64,000 nucleotides of DNA. Origin: UBA9620 sp965220695. Its GTDB lineage: Bacteria > Acidobacteriota > Vicinamibacteria > Vicinamibacterales > UBA8438. Position numbers and translations under genes: made by a program. The notes beneath the pieces are model-generated. The model did no database searches. It was not told the DNA's origin and saw only the letters and a list, made by a program, of their open reading frames with translations. Every line of letters begins with the position of its first letter. The first letter of the stretch is position 1. Location: assembly GCA_965220695.1 (NCBI GenBank), contig OZ244838.1:4216001-4280000 (forward strand), in the 5' to 3' direction. Shown one piece after another: positions 18,501-26,046 of the stretch.

Positions 18501-18935
18501 CCTCACCAGGTTGGGATAGCTGCTCTTGAACTTGTCCGCGACCTCCTCCTCGTGCGGCGGCTCCCCCACCACCAGCGTCAGGTCGTCGATGGTCCCCATC
18601 GGCATGAGCATCAAGCCCGACCCACGGATCACCGTCGGAATCTCGGGAGTTCCGCCGAAGACGTCATCGGCGGCGGTACGCGGCGGGGTCGTACCGGGGT
18701 CCTGCGCCTGCGCGACGCCGCCGACGCCGAGCGCGGCAACCGCGAGCACCGTCCTGACGGCATGCCACCGGCGCCGGCCGGCGGGCCGCGTGGGGTCTCG
18801 GGGTTCCGCGGAACGGTTCGACCGCGCGCTGGTGCGAGAGAAAGTTTGGGCCGCGGCGGGGGGGAGAGGCGTTTGGGAGACAGCTACCAATCGAACGACG
18901 TCAGGGTCGGACTTGCTGCAAGGAATCTGTTGCAT
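12570..18935 (-). CDS. Giant autotransporter with 17 Ig-like tandem repeats
   Basis: About 2121 residues from the ATG at 18935. A late signal peptide (HAVRTVLAVAALGVGGVAQAQ) follows a 45-residue N-terminal extension. The passenger holds 17 tandem repeats of about 87-90 residues, each starting near V-G-S-L-D-D-L-x-L, then GQPPH-x-VEVA-x-AF and ending TVTVTASN-x-x-G-x-ATQTFEVTVR. These are probable Ig/cadherin-like beta-sandwich domains. A glycine/alanine-rich linker precedes a C-terminal autotransporter beta-barrel of about 280 residues ending in an aromatic residue (VLGRLSF). It should be displayed on the outer surface as an adhesin. Several neighbouring repeats are nearly identical in DNA, so copy number may vary between strains. 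Confidence 0.9.
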   Translation of the reverse strand: MQQIPCSKSDPDVVRLVAVSQTPLPPAAAQTFSRTSARSNRSAEPRDPTRPAGRRRWHAVRTVLAVAALGVGGVAQAQDPGTTPPRTAADDVFGGTPEIPTVIRGSGLMLMPMGTIDDLTLVVGEPPHEEEVADKFKSSYPNLVRYTAVSSNMAAATVSVSGSVVTVTPVAPGMTTVTVTASNSANSAEQEFAVTVRNPRLDAPRRVGRLDDVTLVKGQTPHPVEVEDAFSGDLLMYSAVSSNPGVATVSTSGSVVTVTPIAVGMTTVTVTALNGGGDADQTFKVTVRERAAPSAVGSLDDLELLVGQPAHPVEVADAFAGDDLTYTAASSTPGVAVVTTSGSVVSVRPLSVGMTTVTVTAQNELGTATQTFDVDVRNPNAPQAVGSLDDITLVLGQPPHDVEVANVFTGEALVFTAVSSNPGRASETVSGSVVTVTPVSVGMTTVTVTATNSAGAATQTFDVTVRNPEAPQAVGSLDDLELEVGEPPHDVEVEDAFTGEYLQFTAVSSSPGRASVTVSDSVVTVTAVSAGETTVTVIARNSAGTAMQTFDVTVRNPGAPQAVGSLDDLELEVGEPPHDVEVARAFSGDFLQFTAVSSSPGRASVTVSGSVVSVTPVSAGAATVTVTATNGAGTATQTFDVTVRNPGAPGTVGSLDDLELVLGQPPHPVQVARAFTGDYLEFTAASSSPGVASVVVTGSVVTVTPVSVGMTTVTVTATNSGGQAEQTFEVTVRNPDAPQAVGSLDDLDLELGEPPHAVEVARAFTGQYLDFTAVSLNPGVASVAVSGSVVAVTPVSVGMTTVTVTAANSAGQATQTFDVTVRNPGAPRPVGSLDDLDLVLGQPPHLVRVGNAFAGRFLEFTAASSNPGVAPVTVAGSVVTVTPASLGMTTVTVTAQNDGGQATQTFEVTVRNPNAPRAVGNLDDVTLVLGQPPHTVGVANAFEGEFLTHAADSSNPGFATVEISGTVVTVTAVAVGTTTVTVTASNSVGQATQTFEVTVRNPIAPSAVGSLDDLELILGQPPRKVEIEDAFEGEFLSYDAESSEPGFATVEISGTVVTVTAVAVGTTTVTVTASNRAGRATQTFEVTVRNPIAPSAVGSLDDLELLLGQPPREVEVADAFAGELLTYAAESANPGMASVEISGTVVTVTAVAVGTTTVTVTASNRVGQATQEFEVTVRSLEAPRAVGSLDDLELLLGQPPHEVEVADAFAGVDLTYAAESSEPGMASVEISGTVVTVTAVAVGTATVTVTASNSVGQATQTFTVTVRDSKPRGVGSLDDLELVLGQPPHEVEVADAFAGVDLTYAAESSEPGLAAVAISGSVVTVTPVAVGTATVTVTARNDAGEATQTFEVTVRDAAPAAVGRLDDVTLLADQPPHDVEVAGAFTGTNLTFAAVSSDPSVTVTVTGAVVTLTPASVGTATVTVTARNSAGEATQTFGVTVLDVAPAAVGRLDDVTLLVEQPPHDVEVAGAFTGTNLTFAAVSSDRSVTVTVTGAVVTLTPASVGTATVTVTARNSAGEATQTFGVTVLDVAPSVLRRLDDLTLVVGQPPHEVDLTGAFGGTSLMYAAESSGPAVARAAAGVGVVTVTPVVEGVVTVTVAARNSAGEAAQTFTVTVTADAAELELIDDILAAMGRNTLASVRGAITGRFRSAPGRTPGAAARSAAGAALGLSTFRGGAGADAGGLTAGSVFGAGGLPGPAGVSRGAPPGAPAAGGGGGRAGTSRLDPLLWGNDFVLPLGGGGAAAQADGEAVAPTGALWGSTDMQWFRGTPEAGRYDGAVKSVYLGVDGRVSDAWTGGVTVALTRASGDYAFASERGSGEGSLHTSLNSLYPYVRWTSAAGDEVWGAFGGGVGNARHTRTGAAASTSASYRLLLGTAGWRRGLVRGDGLRVSTVGDLGIVHLKTQGTAGPLARRRLSVQQVRAGVEAEYAGRQVRPFVQASGRVDGGAGQTGAGIEVAGGVRYGLPSGWAIEALARTMALHSADGYREHGASVTARYAESPEGLGLSLALSPRWGAGAQGGGVEALWRDQALQRTLYGVPARQSAIDGTVGYGIAAPRLGGLLTAFGEFDVGAGQSARSGIRLNLAERALEALDMEVSAARQNFPGFDADNRIDVLGRLSF
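14090..18606 (-). repeat. 17-unit tandem repeat array inside the autotransporter gene
   Basis: The period is about 261-270 bp. Units 15 and 16 (about 14341-14601 and 14602-14862) are almost identical at an exact 261-bp offset, which suggests recent duplication or gene conversion; other units diverge more. The strong codon periodicity also creates long open frames on the opposite strand that are not genes. Confidence 0.85.
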
Positions 18936-19160
18936 AGTCAGGTCAGCCCGTGCGCGGTCGTCCACAACTCGCCGCTAACCCATGCCTGACCACGGCACCG
19001 GGTGCGGGCCCTTCAGACAGCACGTCGTTCGATGTTTCCGGATGGACTAAAGAAGGGAGGAGCGGACGCGGCGCGAGCACGACGGACGCCACCATATCAC
19101 AGACTTTCCCATTTCAGCATGGTTTTGCACAGCCCGTCGTCGCCGGCGTCGATCGCCGGA

Positions 19161-19670
19161 TCATCCGCCCTCGATCCTGCGTGTCAGGGCAGGGGTGCGG
19201 CCGAGCATTCTGGCGTAGAGCGCGAGCTGCGCGCGGTGGTATTCCTCGTGCGCGACGCCGTGATGCATCCAGGTCAGACGCGTGCCGTACCGGCCGTCGA
19301 ACCGGCGCACCTCCTGCAGCATCTGCACTTCACCCGCGTCCCGGATTCGCCGGGCGCCGATCTGAAAACTGCGTCGCAACAGTTTCAGCCAGTCGCTCCG
19401 GGGCCGCCGCCCCGCCACGTCGCCGGCGTAGTGCCGGATGAACTCGGGGAAGCTCAAGCGGGTGAAATCGGCCGTCGGCCGGGTCAGCTCATGGGTCCAC
19501 ATCTGTGCGGTCTCGATGATGTGCGCGACCAGTTCGGCCACGGACCGCGCCTCGGGGGCCGGGCGGAAGTCGTAATCCGAGCCCGGGATACCTCTCGCCT
19601 CGTCGATGACGCCGCGGCGCGCGCCGTCCCAGGCGTCGATCGCTTCCTCAAGGAGTGTCCTGGGCGGCAT
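19161..19670 (-). CDS. DinB-family (four-helix bundle) metal-dependent protein
   Basis: A 169-residue protein with the DinB/YfiT-type histidine triad: one His in SVAELVAHIIE (about 50) and two in VAHEEYHRAQL (about 140). Members bind Ni or Zn and include thiol-dependent transferases such as bacillithiol or maleylpyruvate-type enzymes, but most are uncharacterised. It is cytoplasmic. It stands alone between the autotransporter and the amidase, transcribed in the same direction as the amidase 40 bases upstream. The exact reaction cannot be told. Confidence 0.8.
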   Translation of the reverse strand: MPPRTLLEEAIDAWDGARRGVIDEARGIPGSDYDFRPAPEARSVAELVAHIIETAQMWTHELTRPTADFTRLSFPEFIRHYAGDVAGRRPRSDWLKLLRRSFQIGARRIRDAGEVQMLQEVRRFDGRYGTRLTWMHHGVAHEEYHRAQLALYARMLGRTPALTRRIEGG

Positions 19671-19709
19671 GCCGAGTCTCCAGCGGCGCTCGCAACGCGG
19701 TGGCGCCGG

Positions 19710-21380
19710 TCAGGTCAGGGTCGGGAGCAAGCGGGGGACCAGCCGCGCCTGCACCGTCTGTTCGAACCCGTAGGCGATGCGGATGAGCGTCGGCTCGCTC
19801 CAGGCGCGGCCGAAGAAGGACACGCCGACCGGCAGCCCATGCACCTCGCCCGCCGGCACCGTGATGTTCGGATAGCCCGCCACCGCCGGGTATCCCGAGC
19901 TGCTGCCGCCGAAGTGATCGCCGTTGACCAGGTCGGTCACCCAGGCGGGGCCCCCGGTCGGGCCGACGATGGCGTCGAGCGCGTGCTCGTCCATCGCGCG
20001 GTCGATGCCCTCGCTGCGCGACAGGCGGCGCGCGGCGGCCAGGGCTTCGAGGTAAAGCGGTTCGGACAGCGGCCCCTTCGCCTCGGCGGCCAGCAGCCGT
20101 TCCTGACCGAAGTACGGCATTTCGGTGTCGGCGTGGCGCTCGTTGAAGTCGATGAGGGCGGCCAGCGACCGCACCTCGGCGGCGGGCCCGCGGGCGCCGA
20201 GATAGGCGTTCAGCCCCGCCTTGAACTCGTACAGCAGCACTTCGGTTTCGGCGGCGCCCAGACTGGTCTCCACGCCCGGCGCGGCGGAACGCCCGCTGGG
20301 CCGCAGGTCGACCGGGTCGACGATCACCGCGCCGGCCGAGCGCAGCGCCTCGACGGCGGTCTCGAACACCTGATCGACGCCCTCATGGAACCCGAGAAAG
20401 CGGCGGGCGATGCCGAGACGCGCGCCCTGCAGCCCACCGGCCTCGAGAAACGGCGTGTAGTCGCTCAGACCGCGGGCGCCGCTGTCGGCGGTGGCCGGGT
20501 CTGCGGGGTCCGCACCGGCAATGACGCCCAACACGACCGCGGCGTCGCGTACCGTCCTGGCCATCGGGCCGGTGGTGTCCTGCGTATGCGAGATCGGGAT
20601 CACCCCGGCGCGGCTGACCAGCCCCACCGTCGGCTTGATGCCGACGATGCCGTTCGCCGAAGAGGGGCACACGATGGACCCGTCGGTCTCGGTGCCGATC
20701 GCGACGGCACACAGACTGGCCGAGACGGCGACCCCGGACCCTGAGCTCGACCCACAGGGATTGCGGTCGAGCGCGTAGGGGTTGCGGCACTGGCCGCCGC
20801 GCCCGCTCCAGCCGCTCGAGGAGCGGGTCGACCGGAAGTTCGCCCATTCGCTGAGGTTCGCTTTCCCGAGCAACACCGCGCCCGCGGCGCGCAAGCGGGC
20901 CGCCACGCTCGCGTCCCTCGGCGCCACCCAGCCCTCGAGGGCGAGCGACCCCGCCGTCGTGGTCATCCGATCGCTGGTGTCGATGTTGTCCTTCAGCACG
21001 ACCGGCACGCCGTGCAGCGGGCCGCGCGGCCCCCGGGCCTGCCGCTCGCGGTCCAGCGCGTCGGCCTGGAAGACGGCATCCGGATTCGTCTCGAGCAGGG
21101 CGCGCAGGGCGGGTCCCTCGAGGTTGAGCTGCGAGATGCGTGTCAGATACGCCTCGGTGATCGCGCGCGCCGTCCAGGCCCCGCTGGCCATGTCGTCCTG
21201 CAAGGCGCCGATGGTGGTCTCGTCGAGGGGAAACGGGTCGGACAGGGGCGGCGCCGCGTCGGGCGCCGGCGGCGGCGCGGGTCCGCACGCGATCGGGCCA
21301 GCCGCCGCGAGCGCGCCCCCGACCGCCGACGCACGGAGGAAGTTGCGGCGCGACACGCCCCGCCGGGCATCCGTCATCAT
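19710..21380 (-). CDS. Tat-exported amidase (amidase signature family)
   Basis: About 556 residues from ATG 21380. The N-terminus has a twin-arginine signal (RRGVSRRNFLRAS) with a following hydrophobic stretch and a Cys (AAGPIACGP) that could be lipidated. The catalytic Ser-cisSer-Lys system is visible: Lys in GVPVVLKDNID, and the Gly/Ser-rich block GSSSGSGVAVSASL with GTETDGSIVCPSS. The family hydrolyses amide bonds of many substrates; export makes GatA function impossible, so a periplasmic peptide or carboxamide substrate is likely. It precedes a DUF2911 lipoprotein-type neighbour gene transcribed in the same direction. Confidence 0.9.
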   Translation of the reverse strand: MMTDARRGVSRRNFLRASAVGGALAAAGPIACGPAPPPAPDAAPPLSDPFPLDETTIGALQDDMASGAWTARAITEAYLTRISQLNLEGPALRALLETNPDAVFQADALDRERQARGPRGPLHGVPVVLKDNIDTSDRMTTTAGSLALEGWVAPRDASVAARLRAAGAVLLGKANLSEWANFRSTRSSSGWSGRGGQCRNPYALDRNPCGSSSGSGVAVSASLCAVAIGTETDGSIVCPSSANGIVGIKPTVGLVSRAGVIPISHTQDTTGPMARTVRDAAVVLGVIAGADPADPATADSGARGLSDYTPFLEAGGLQGARLGIARRFLGFHEGVDQVFETAVEALRSAGAVIVDPVDLRPSGRSAAPGVETSLGAAETEVLLYEFKAGLNAYLGARGPAAEVRSLAALIDFNERHADTEMPYFGQERLLAAEAKGPLSEPLYLEALAAARRLSRSEGIDRAMDEHALDAIVGPTGGPAWVTDLVNGDHFGGSSSGYPAVAGYPNITVPAGEVHGLPVGVSFFGRAWSEPTLIRIAYGFEQTVQARLVPRLLPTLT

Positions 21381-21429
21381 CTGCTCCCTGGTTCCCACCC
21401 CGGCACCCTCGGCTCTCTGATTCCCACCC

Positions 21430-22053
21430 CTACGGCACCGTGATCTGCAGCGGAATGACCGTCTCGCCCCAATGCAGCCGCAACTCGGTGTCCTTCTCCT
21501 CGACCATGGCGAAGTAGTAGGCCAGCGATTCGATATGTTCGCCGCGGGTCGGGGCGACGGTGAGACGCAGCGCGTCCTGGTCTTCGCCCGGATACGGGGT
21601 GTGATAAATGTCGGCGGCGCGATTGAAGATGATGGTCCAGTCGCCTGTGCCCGGAATGGCCCACAGGGAGTAGCGTCCGGCCGCCAGCGGCGTCCCGTTG
21701 ACGGTCACGTCCCGGCTGAACGACACCACGGTCGCATTGTTGGCGCCGGGGGTCCAGACCTCGCCATAGGCGACGATGCCCCCGAACAGCTCGCGCCCGC
21801 GCGCGACCGGCCGGTCGTAGACGACCTCGATGTCGGTGTTCGCGACGCGCTGGAATACCGCGGCGCTCTGGCTCTTCTGCACCTCGTCCCGGGGGATGAT
21901 CGGCAGGCCGTCCTCGGCCGGCTGCACGTCTCTGGCGCCGGGCCGGTCGGCGATCGCCTGCGTCGACGGCGCCGGGCCCGACGAGCCGCCGCAGGCCGCG
22001 GCCACGGCCAGCGCGCCCACGCCGGTCAGGGCGATCAGCGTCCGCATCGTCAT
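21430..22053 (-). CDS. DUF2911 lipoprotein
   Basis: A 207-residue protein with a lipoprotein signal (ALAVAAACGG, Cys about 21). The DUF2911 domain is recognisable: VFQRVANTDIEVVYDRPVARGR, FGGIVAYGEVWTPGANNAT and LAAGRYSLWAIPG. The family is common in Bacteroidetes and Acidobacteriota and has no known function. It lies 50 bases upstream of the Tat amidase and may share a transcript with it. A GGAGG ribosome-binding site precedes the start. Confidence 0.85.
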   Translation of the reverse strand: MTMRTLIALTGVGALAVAAACGGSSGPAPSTQAIADRPGARDVQPAEDGLPIIPRDEVQKSQSAAVFQRVANTDIEVVYDRPVARGRELFGGIVAYGEVWTPGANNATVVSFSRDVTVNGTPLAAGRYSLWAIPGTGDWTIIFNRAADIYHTPYPGEDQDALRLTVAPTRGEHIESLAYYFAMVEEKDTELRLHWGETVIPLQITVP

Positions 22054-22160
22054 AGGGTCCCTCCTCCTCGTGCCTGCACGCGCGGTGCTGGTCAGCTTAC
22101 CTCAGACGCCGGCATGACGGACAGGCCGCGTACGGATCGGCCGGCGCGTTTGCGGGGCGC

Positions 22161-23456
22161 TCAGGCGGGCACGGGCGGCGCCCCGGGGTGCCGCATCGCG
22201 GCGGCGCAGACGGCGCCCGCGCCCCCGACGAGCATCAGCCCCACGAACGGAATGGCGTAGCTGCCGTTCGCGTCGAACGCCACGCCGGCCAGCCACGGCG
22301 CCAACCCGCCGAACACCCCGGTGATCGTCATGCGGATGCCGGCGGTCACGGCGAAGGCGTGGCGGCCGAAGAAGTGCGAGAACACCACCGGGATGCTGAT
22401 ATACGCCATGCCGAACCCCACGCCGATCAACGCGACCGCCAGCAGGGCGAGCGCGGGGTCGGCCGCCAGCAGCAACGCCCCGGCCCCCAGCCCCTCCACG
22501 GCCAGCGCGACCGCCAGCGCCCATTGCGGCGAGACCCAGTCGCCGGCCGCGCCCAGCAGCCGGCCGCCGATGGAGATGAGCGCCATCGTGCCGACCAGAC
22601 CGATCGCGGCCGTCTCGGCGTGGCCGAGATCGGTGAGGTGCAGCGTCAGATGCGCGACCGCGGTATTGAACGGCGCCGAATAGGCGACGCCGCACACCAG
22701 CATCAGCGCGAATTGCGGGGTGCGGATGGCCTGGGCGGCGGTCCAGCGGTCGGCGACCGCGGCCTGAGGGGCGGCGCCGGCGGTGGCACCGGCGGCGGGC
22801 GGCGGCGACCCGTCCCGCACCTGCCCCATCGATTCCGGCGTCTCGCGAACGAACGCGGCGGCGATCAGCGCCAGCGCCGCCGAGATGGCCGCGATGCCGA
22901 TCCACCCGGTCCGCCAGTCGTAGTGCGCGAGCACCCAGGTGTCGACCGGTGCGACGAGCCGGCCCACGATGCCCCCGAACGCGAAGATGATTCCGATGAC
23001 CAGCGCGCGGCGGCGAAGAAACCAGTTCTGGCCCAGCGTCTGGGCCGGGACGATGGTGGAGAAGCCGATGCCGATGCCGCCCAGCACCGAGAACCCGATG
23101 TAGCAGTCGAGCAGGCTGCCGGCGTTGCCGAGCACCAGCAGCCCCGCCGCCGTCGTGCAGAACCCGGCCGCCATCACGCTGCGCAGCCCGAAGCGCGCGA
23201 TGGCCAGTCCGACGAAGACCCCCACGCACTGGAACAGCACGTTGAACAACCCGAACACGCCGCCGATGTCGCCCCGGTCGACCCCGAGGTCGGCGATGAT
23301 CCGGGGGGCGAAGATGCTCCAACTGTAGTACATCGGCGACATGCCGAACCCGTAGCAGAGCCCCGCCACGAGCACGATCAGCCAGCCGTAGAAGAAGGGG
23401 GGGCGCATGCCACGCGGGCGCATCGCCGATCTCGGTGCAACGCGGGGTTTCACCAC
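22161..23456 (-). CDS. MFS transporter (monocarboxylate/oxalate-type)
   Basis: A 431-residue, 12-helix major facilitator. It contains FFYGWLIVLVAGLCYGFGMS at the first helix, GLAIARFGLRSVMAAG between helices 2 and 3, and the conserved SVLGGIGIGFS. The pattern is closest to the OFA/monocarboxylate porter branch, so an organic anion is the likely cargo. The N-terminus from 23456 (MVKPRVAPRSAM) is encoded by the dispersed repeat at 23421-23467; an internal Met at about residue 17 (MRPPFFYGW) could be the native start. The M28 peptidase gene ends 6 bases upstream. Confidence 0.85.
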   Translation of the reverse strand: MVKPRVAPRSAMRPRGMRPPFFYGWLIVLVAGLCYGFGMSPMYYSWSIFAPRIIADLGVDRGDIGGVFGLFNVLFQCVGVFVGLAIARFGLRSVMAAGFCTTAAGLLVLGNAGSLLDCYIGFSVLGGIGIGFSTIVPAQTLGQNWFLRRRALVIGIIFAFGGIVGRLVAPVDTWVLAHYDWRTGWIGIAAISAALALIAAAFVRETPESMGQVRDGSPPPAAGATAGAAPQAAVADRWTAAQAIRTPQFALMLVCGVAYSAPFNTAVAHLTLHLTDLGHAETAAIGLVGTMALISIGGRLLGAAGDWVSPQWALAVALAVEGLGAGALLLAADPALALLAVALIGVGFGMAYISIPVVFSHFFGRHAFAVTAGIRMTITGVFGGLAPWLAGVAFDANGSYAIPFVGLMLVGGAGAVCAAAMRHPGAPPVPA

Positions 23457-23467
23457 GGACTGCTAGC
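23421..23467 (-). repeat. Dispersed repeat, half-copy supplying the MFS start
   Basis: TCTCGGTGCAACGCGGGG plus TTTCACCACGG matches the right arm of the composite copies. It provides the stop codon of the M28 peptidase gene (TAG) and the start codon and first nine codons of the MFS transporter. Confidence 0.8.
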
Positions 23468-25064
23468 GATCGACGCTGGGAAGCGGCTTGCGGGGCAGCC
23501 GCTCGTCGCGCATGGCGGTCCGGTAGGCGAAGATCGCCGCCACGACGGCCATCTGTTCGACGTCCTCGCGCTGCACGCGGTCGACGACGTCCATGTTCGA
23601 GTGGTGGGTCCGCGAGTTGTACTCGAGCCGGTCCTGGATGAACTGGAAACCGGGCAGCCCGACCGCGTCGAACGCCAGATGGTCGGTGCCGCCCACGCGC
23701 CGCGGCCCCACGGTGGTCACGCCCAGATCGCCCATCGACGCGATCCACTCCTCGAACACCGGGGCGGCGGCCTGGTTCTCCTGCAGCCAGATGCCCCGCA
23801 GCCGTCCGGCGCCGTTGTCGAGGTTGTAGTAGGCGGAGAGCGTCTCGTGGGCCGGTGTCAGCTCCATCGTGGCCGGGTCGCCGAAATGGCGCCGGACATA
23901 CGCGCGCGAGCCAAGCAGGCCCTGCTCTTCGGCGCCCCAGAGCGCCAGACGGATCGTGCGCCGTGGACGCGCGCCGACCGCCTGCAGAATGCGCATGACC
24001 TCCATCATTGCGGCCACCCCGGCCGCGTTGTCGGTCGCGCCGGTTGCCGCATGGGTGGTGTCGAAGTGCGCGCCGATCATCACCACCTCGTCCGCGAGGT
24101 CGCCGCCCGGCAGCTCGGCGATCAGGTTGAACCCGTTCAGCGCCTGGTCGGCATCCCGTTCCGGATGGAACACGGTCTCGACGTGCAGCTCCATCCGCAC
24201 CCGGATCTCCTTTTCCAGAATACGGACCATCCGGTTGTAGTGTTCGACGGCGAGCGTGACCGCGGGCACCGCGCCGCCGGCCGCTTCGTCTCGCGACCCG
24301 CCCCGGCCGACGAAGATGGTGCCCCCGTCGGTGCGCTGCGTCCGGGCGGGGAGACCGCTGCCGGCGGTCGTCATGAACGTGTCGCTGCCCCGATCGAGCA
24401 CCGCGACCACGCCTTCCTCCAGATAGAACTGCTGGAGCAGCGTCGTGAACGGGGGGCCGCTGCGACGGACGCGCTGGGACGGCGGCGCGGGAACCAGGGT
24501 GCGGGCCGCCTCGGCGAGCTGCGCATCGCTCATCCGCAGCACGATGTCGCCTTCCAGCATGCGCACGTCGCGCGCCGGTTGCGGCAACACGATCTTGCCG
24601 CGCAGGGCGCCGCGGTAGGTGTCGAAGTCGGCCGGGGTGCTGATATCGGTCCGCACCACCTCGGCCGTCACGGCGCCGCCGGTGCCCGGCGACCAGGACT
24701 TGGGGTAGCCGATGAACGGCATCACCTGCGGTTCGATCATGTGGGCGTGGAATCGCACCAGCGACCAGCCGCGGCCGAACGCGAACCGCTCGTCGTGGAC
24801 GTTCGCCAAGCCCCAGGACCGCAGCCGATCGGCCGCCCAGGCGCCGGCCTGTTCGATGGCGGGCGTGCCGCTGACGCGGGGGCCGTAGACGTCACTCAGC
24901 CAACTGATGTGGTCCATCGCCTGCGACCGGGAGAACCCCTCGGCCCGGATGGCGTCCAGGGTGGCCCGCAGAACGGTCGGATCCGCCGACTGGGCGGACG
25001 CGGCGGGGGCCATCGAGAGCAGCAGGGCGCCGGCCGTGGCCAGCACGCAAGCAGCCCGTGGCAA
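23463..25064 (-). CDS. Secreted M28 family zinc aminopeptidase
   Basis: About 533 residues from a TTG at 25064, which gives a good signal peptide (MPRAACVLATAGALLLSMAP, then AASAQ); GTG 25046 is an alternative. The M28 zinc site is visible: GAHFDTTHAATGATDNAAG (His and Asp), ALWGAEEQGLLGS (catalytic Glu and metal Glu) and, near the end, a YNSRTHHSNMD His. A protease-associated insert precedes the catalytic part. It would remove N-terminal residues from peptides in the periplasm. The chosen start lies inside the dispersed repeat, so the repeat shapes the signal peptide. Confidence 0.85.
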   Translation of the reverse strand: MPRAACVLATAGALLLSMAPAASAQSADPTVLRATLDAIRAEGFSRSQAMDHISWLSDVYGPRVSGTPAIEQAGAWAADRLRSWGLANVHDERFAFGRGWSLVRFHAHMIEPQVMPFIGYPKSWSPGTGGAVTAEVVRTDISTPADFDTYRGALRGKIVLPQPARDVRMLEGDIVLRMSDAQLAEAARTLVPAPPSQRVRRSGPPFTTLLQQFYLEEGVVAVLDRGSDTFMTTAGSGLPARTQRTDGGTIFVGRGGSRDEAAGGAVPAVTLAVEHYNRMVRILEKEIRVRMELHVETVFHPERDADQALNGFNLIAELPGGDLADEVVMIGAHFDTTHAATGATDNAAGVAAMMEVMRILQAVGARPRRTIRLALWGAEEQGLLGSRAYVRRHFGDPATMELTPAHETLSAYYNLDNGAGRLRGIWLQENQAAAPVFEEWIASMGDLGVTTVGPRRVGGTDHLAFDAVGLPGFQFIQDRLEYNSRTHHSNMDVVDRVQREDVEQMAVVAAIFAYRTAMRDERLPRKPLPSVDR

Positions 25065-25292
25065 GAACCCCGCTGCATTCGAACGGCGCTGCGGTCGCAA
25101 ATCTCCCAATTTGCTCCCTGTCCCGCCTGACGGCGCTACGGTGGGCGGATCGGCATGAAACCTGCCGATCCGCTTAGCTCCTCGGTCACAAATGCCCCAA
25201 TTTGCTCCCTCGTCGCGCCTTGCACTGGCCGGGCGCAGCATTGTTACGACCAGATCTCGGTGCAACGCGGGGTCTTGCCACGGGCCGCTAGG
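25049..25292. repeat. Dispersed repeat, second full-length composite copy
   Basis: It shares with 1685-1893 the left arm (AGCAGCCCGTGGCAAGAACC), the hairpin core GGATCGGCA-TGAAACC-TGCCGATCC, the phrase CCGCTTAGCTCCTCGG, GCTCCCTCGTCGCGCCTTG and the right arm (TCTCGGTGCAACGCGGGG). It also has an extra internal duplication of CCCAATTTGCTCCCT. The left edge overlaps the 5' end of the M28 gene. Confidence 0.8.
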
Positions 25293-25392
25293 CATCAAGG
25301 ACATCGACACTGTTGATCCTTTATCACGTCTGTCACGTCGCGCCCCGCAACCCTGTCGATCGAGCGGCGCGCGGGGGCGGCGGCATGCACGC

Positions 25393-25490
25393 TCAGGCCC
25401 CTGTGGCCCGGATGATCTTCACCACGTCCAGGAAGATCAGACGCCCGTTGCCCGGATGATCTTCACCACGTCCAGGAAGACCGGTTCGAC
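25393..25490. repeat. Short direct duplication at the 3' end of the methyltransferase gene
   Basis: GCCCGGATGATCTTCACCAC with the following GTCCAGGAAGA occurs twice, about 48 bases apart. The second copy is the native C-terminus (FLDVVKIIRATG) of the methyltransferase; the first lies just beyond its stop and repeats the same residues. Confidence 0.75.
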
Positions 25491-26042
25491 GGCGACGTCG
25501 GCGAACCCGGCCTGGCGCACGTTCTCCGTGGTGTCGCGGTTCAGCGCCGGTCCCACCCGGCTCATCAGCGGCGTCATCAGATCGAGCATCAACCCGAAGG
25601 GAAAGATCCGGCTGCCGGTGTGTTCGAACATCCCGAGCGGACCGCCCGGTTTCAGCACGCGGCGCAACGCCCGCAGCGCCTCGATCGGCCGCGGCACCGA
25701 GCAGAACGTGCAGGAGGTGAACACCTGGTCGAAGGTCGCCTCGGGGTAGTCGAGGTCGTGCACGTCGAGGTGGCGCAGTTCGAGCCGGCCGTCGTAGCGC
25801 GCCGCCCGCGGACGCGCCCGCGCCAGCATGCGATCGCTGATGTCGATGGCGGTGATGCGACGGCCCGGCGGAAAGAACTGGATGTCCAGCCCGGTGCCGA
25901 CCGCCAGGAAGAGCACCTCGCCCTGCATCGTGGAGAACAGCCGGCGCTTCCAGGGCGCCCAGCGCCGCTCTGCCCCGAACCCGCTCATCAGGTCGTAGCC
26001 GCGGACCGCGCCGTTCCACTTCCGCCGCGTCGCTGCGTCCAT
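25437..26042 (-). CDS. Class I SAM-dependent methyltransferase
   Basis: A 201-residue protein read from ATG 26042 (MDAATRRKWNGAVRGYDLMS); the open frame extends upstream without homology. It has the SAM-binding Gly motif VLFLAVGTGLDIQFFPPG, an acidic motif ITAIDISDRML and the post-motif RHLDVHDLDYPEATFDQVF. It resembles phospholipid or ubiquinone-type methyltransferases of the UbiE/PmtA class (TLFPFGLMLDLMTPLMS). The substrate is unknown. A membrane protein gene ends four bases upstream, so the two are probably co-transcribed. Confidence 0.8.
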   Translation of the reverse strand: MDAATRRKWNGAVRGYDLMSGFGAERRWAPWKRRLFSTMQGEVLFLAVGTGLDIQFFPPGRRITAIDISDRMLARARPRAARYDGRLELRHLDVHDLDYPEATFDQVFTSCTFCSVPRPIEALRALRRVLKPGGPLGMFEHTGSRIFPFGLMLDLMTPLMSRVGPALNRDTTENVRQAGFADVAVEPVFLDVVKIIRATGV

Positions 26043-26046
26043 CAGA

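Noticed and set aside
13627..18989. Long open frames on the plus strand across the autotransporter gene, including one of 862 codons.
   Set aside because: They mirror the repeat periodicity of the minus-strand gene, contain Arg/His-rich sequence with no known domain, and have no ribosome-binding site.
22188..25130. A 980-codon plus-strand frame opposite the MFS and M28 genes.
   Set aside because: It is antisense to two genes with clear motifs, and its composition is Arg/His/Gln-rich.
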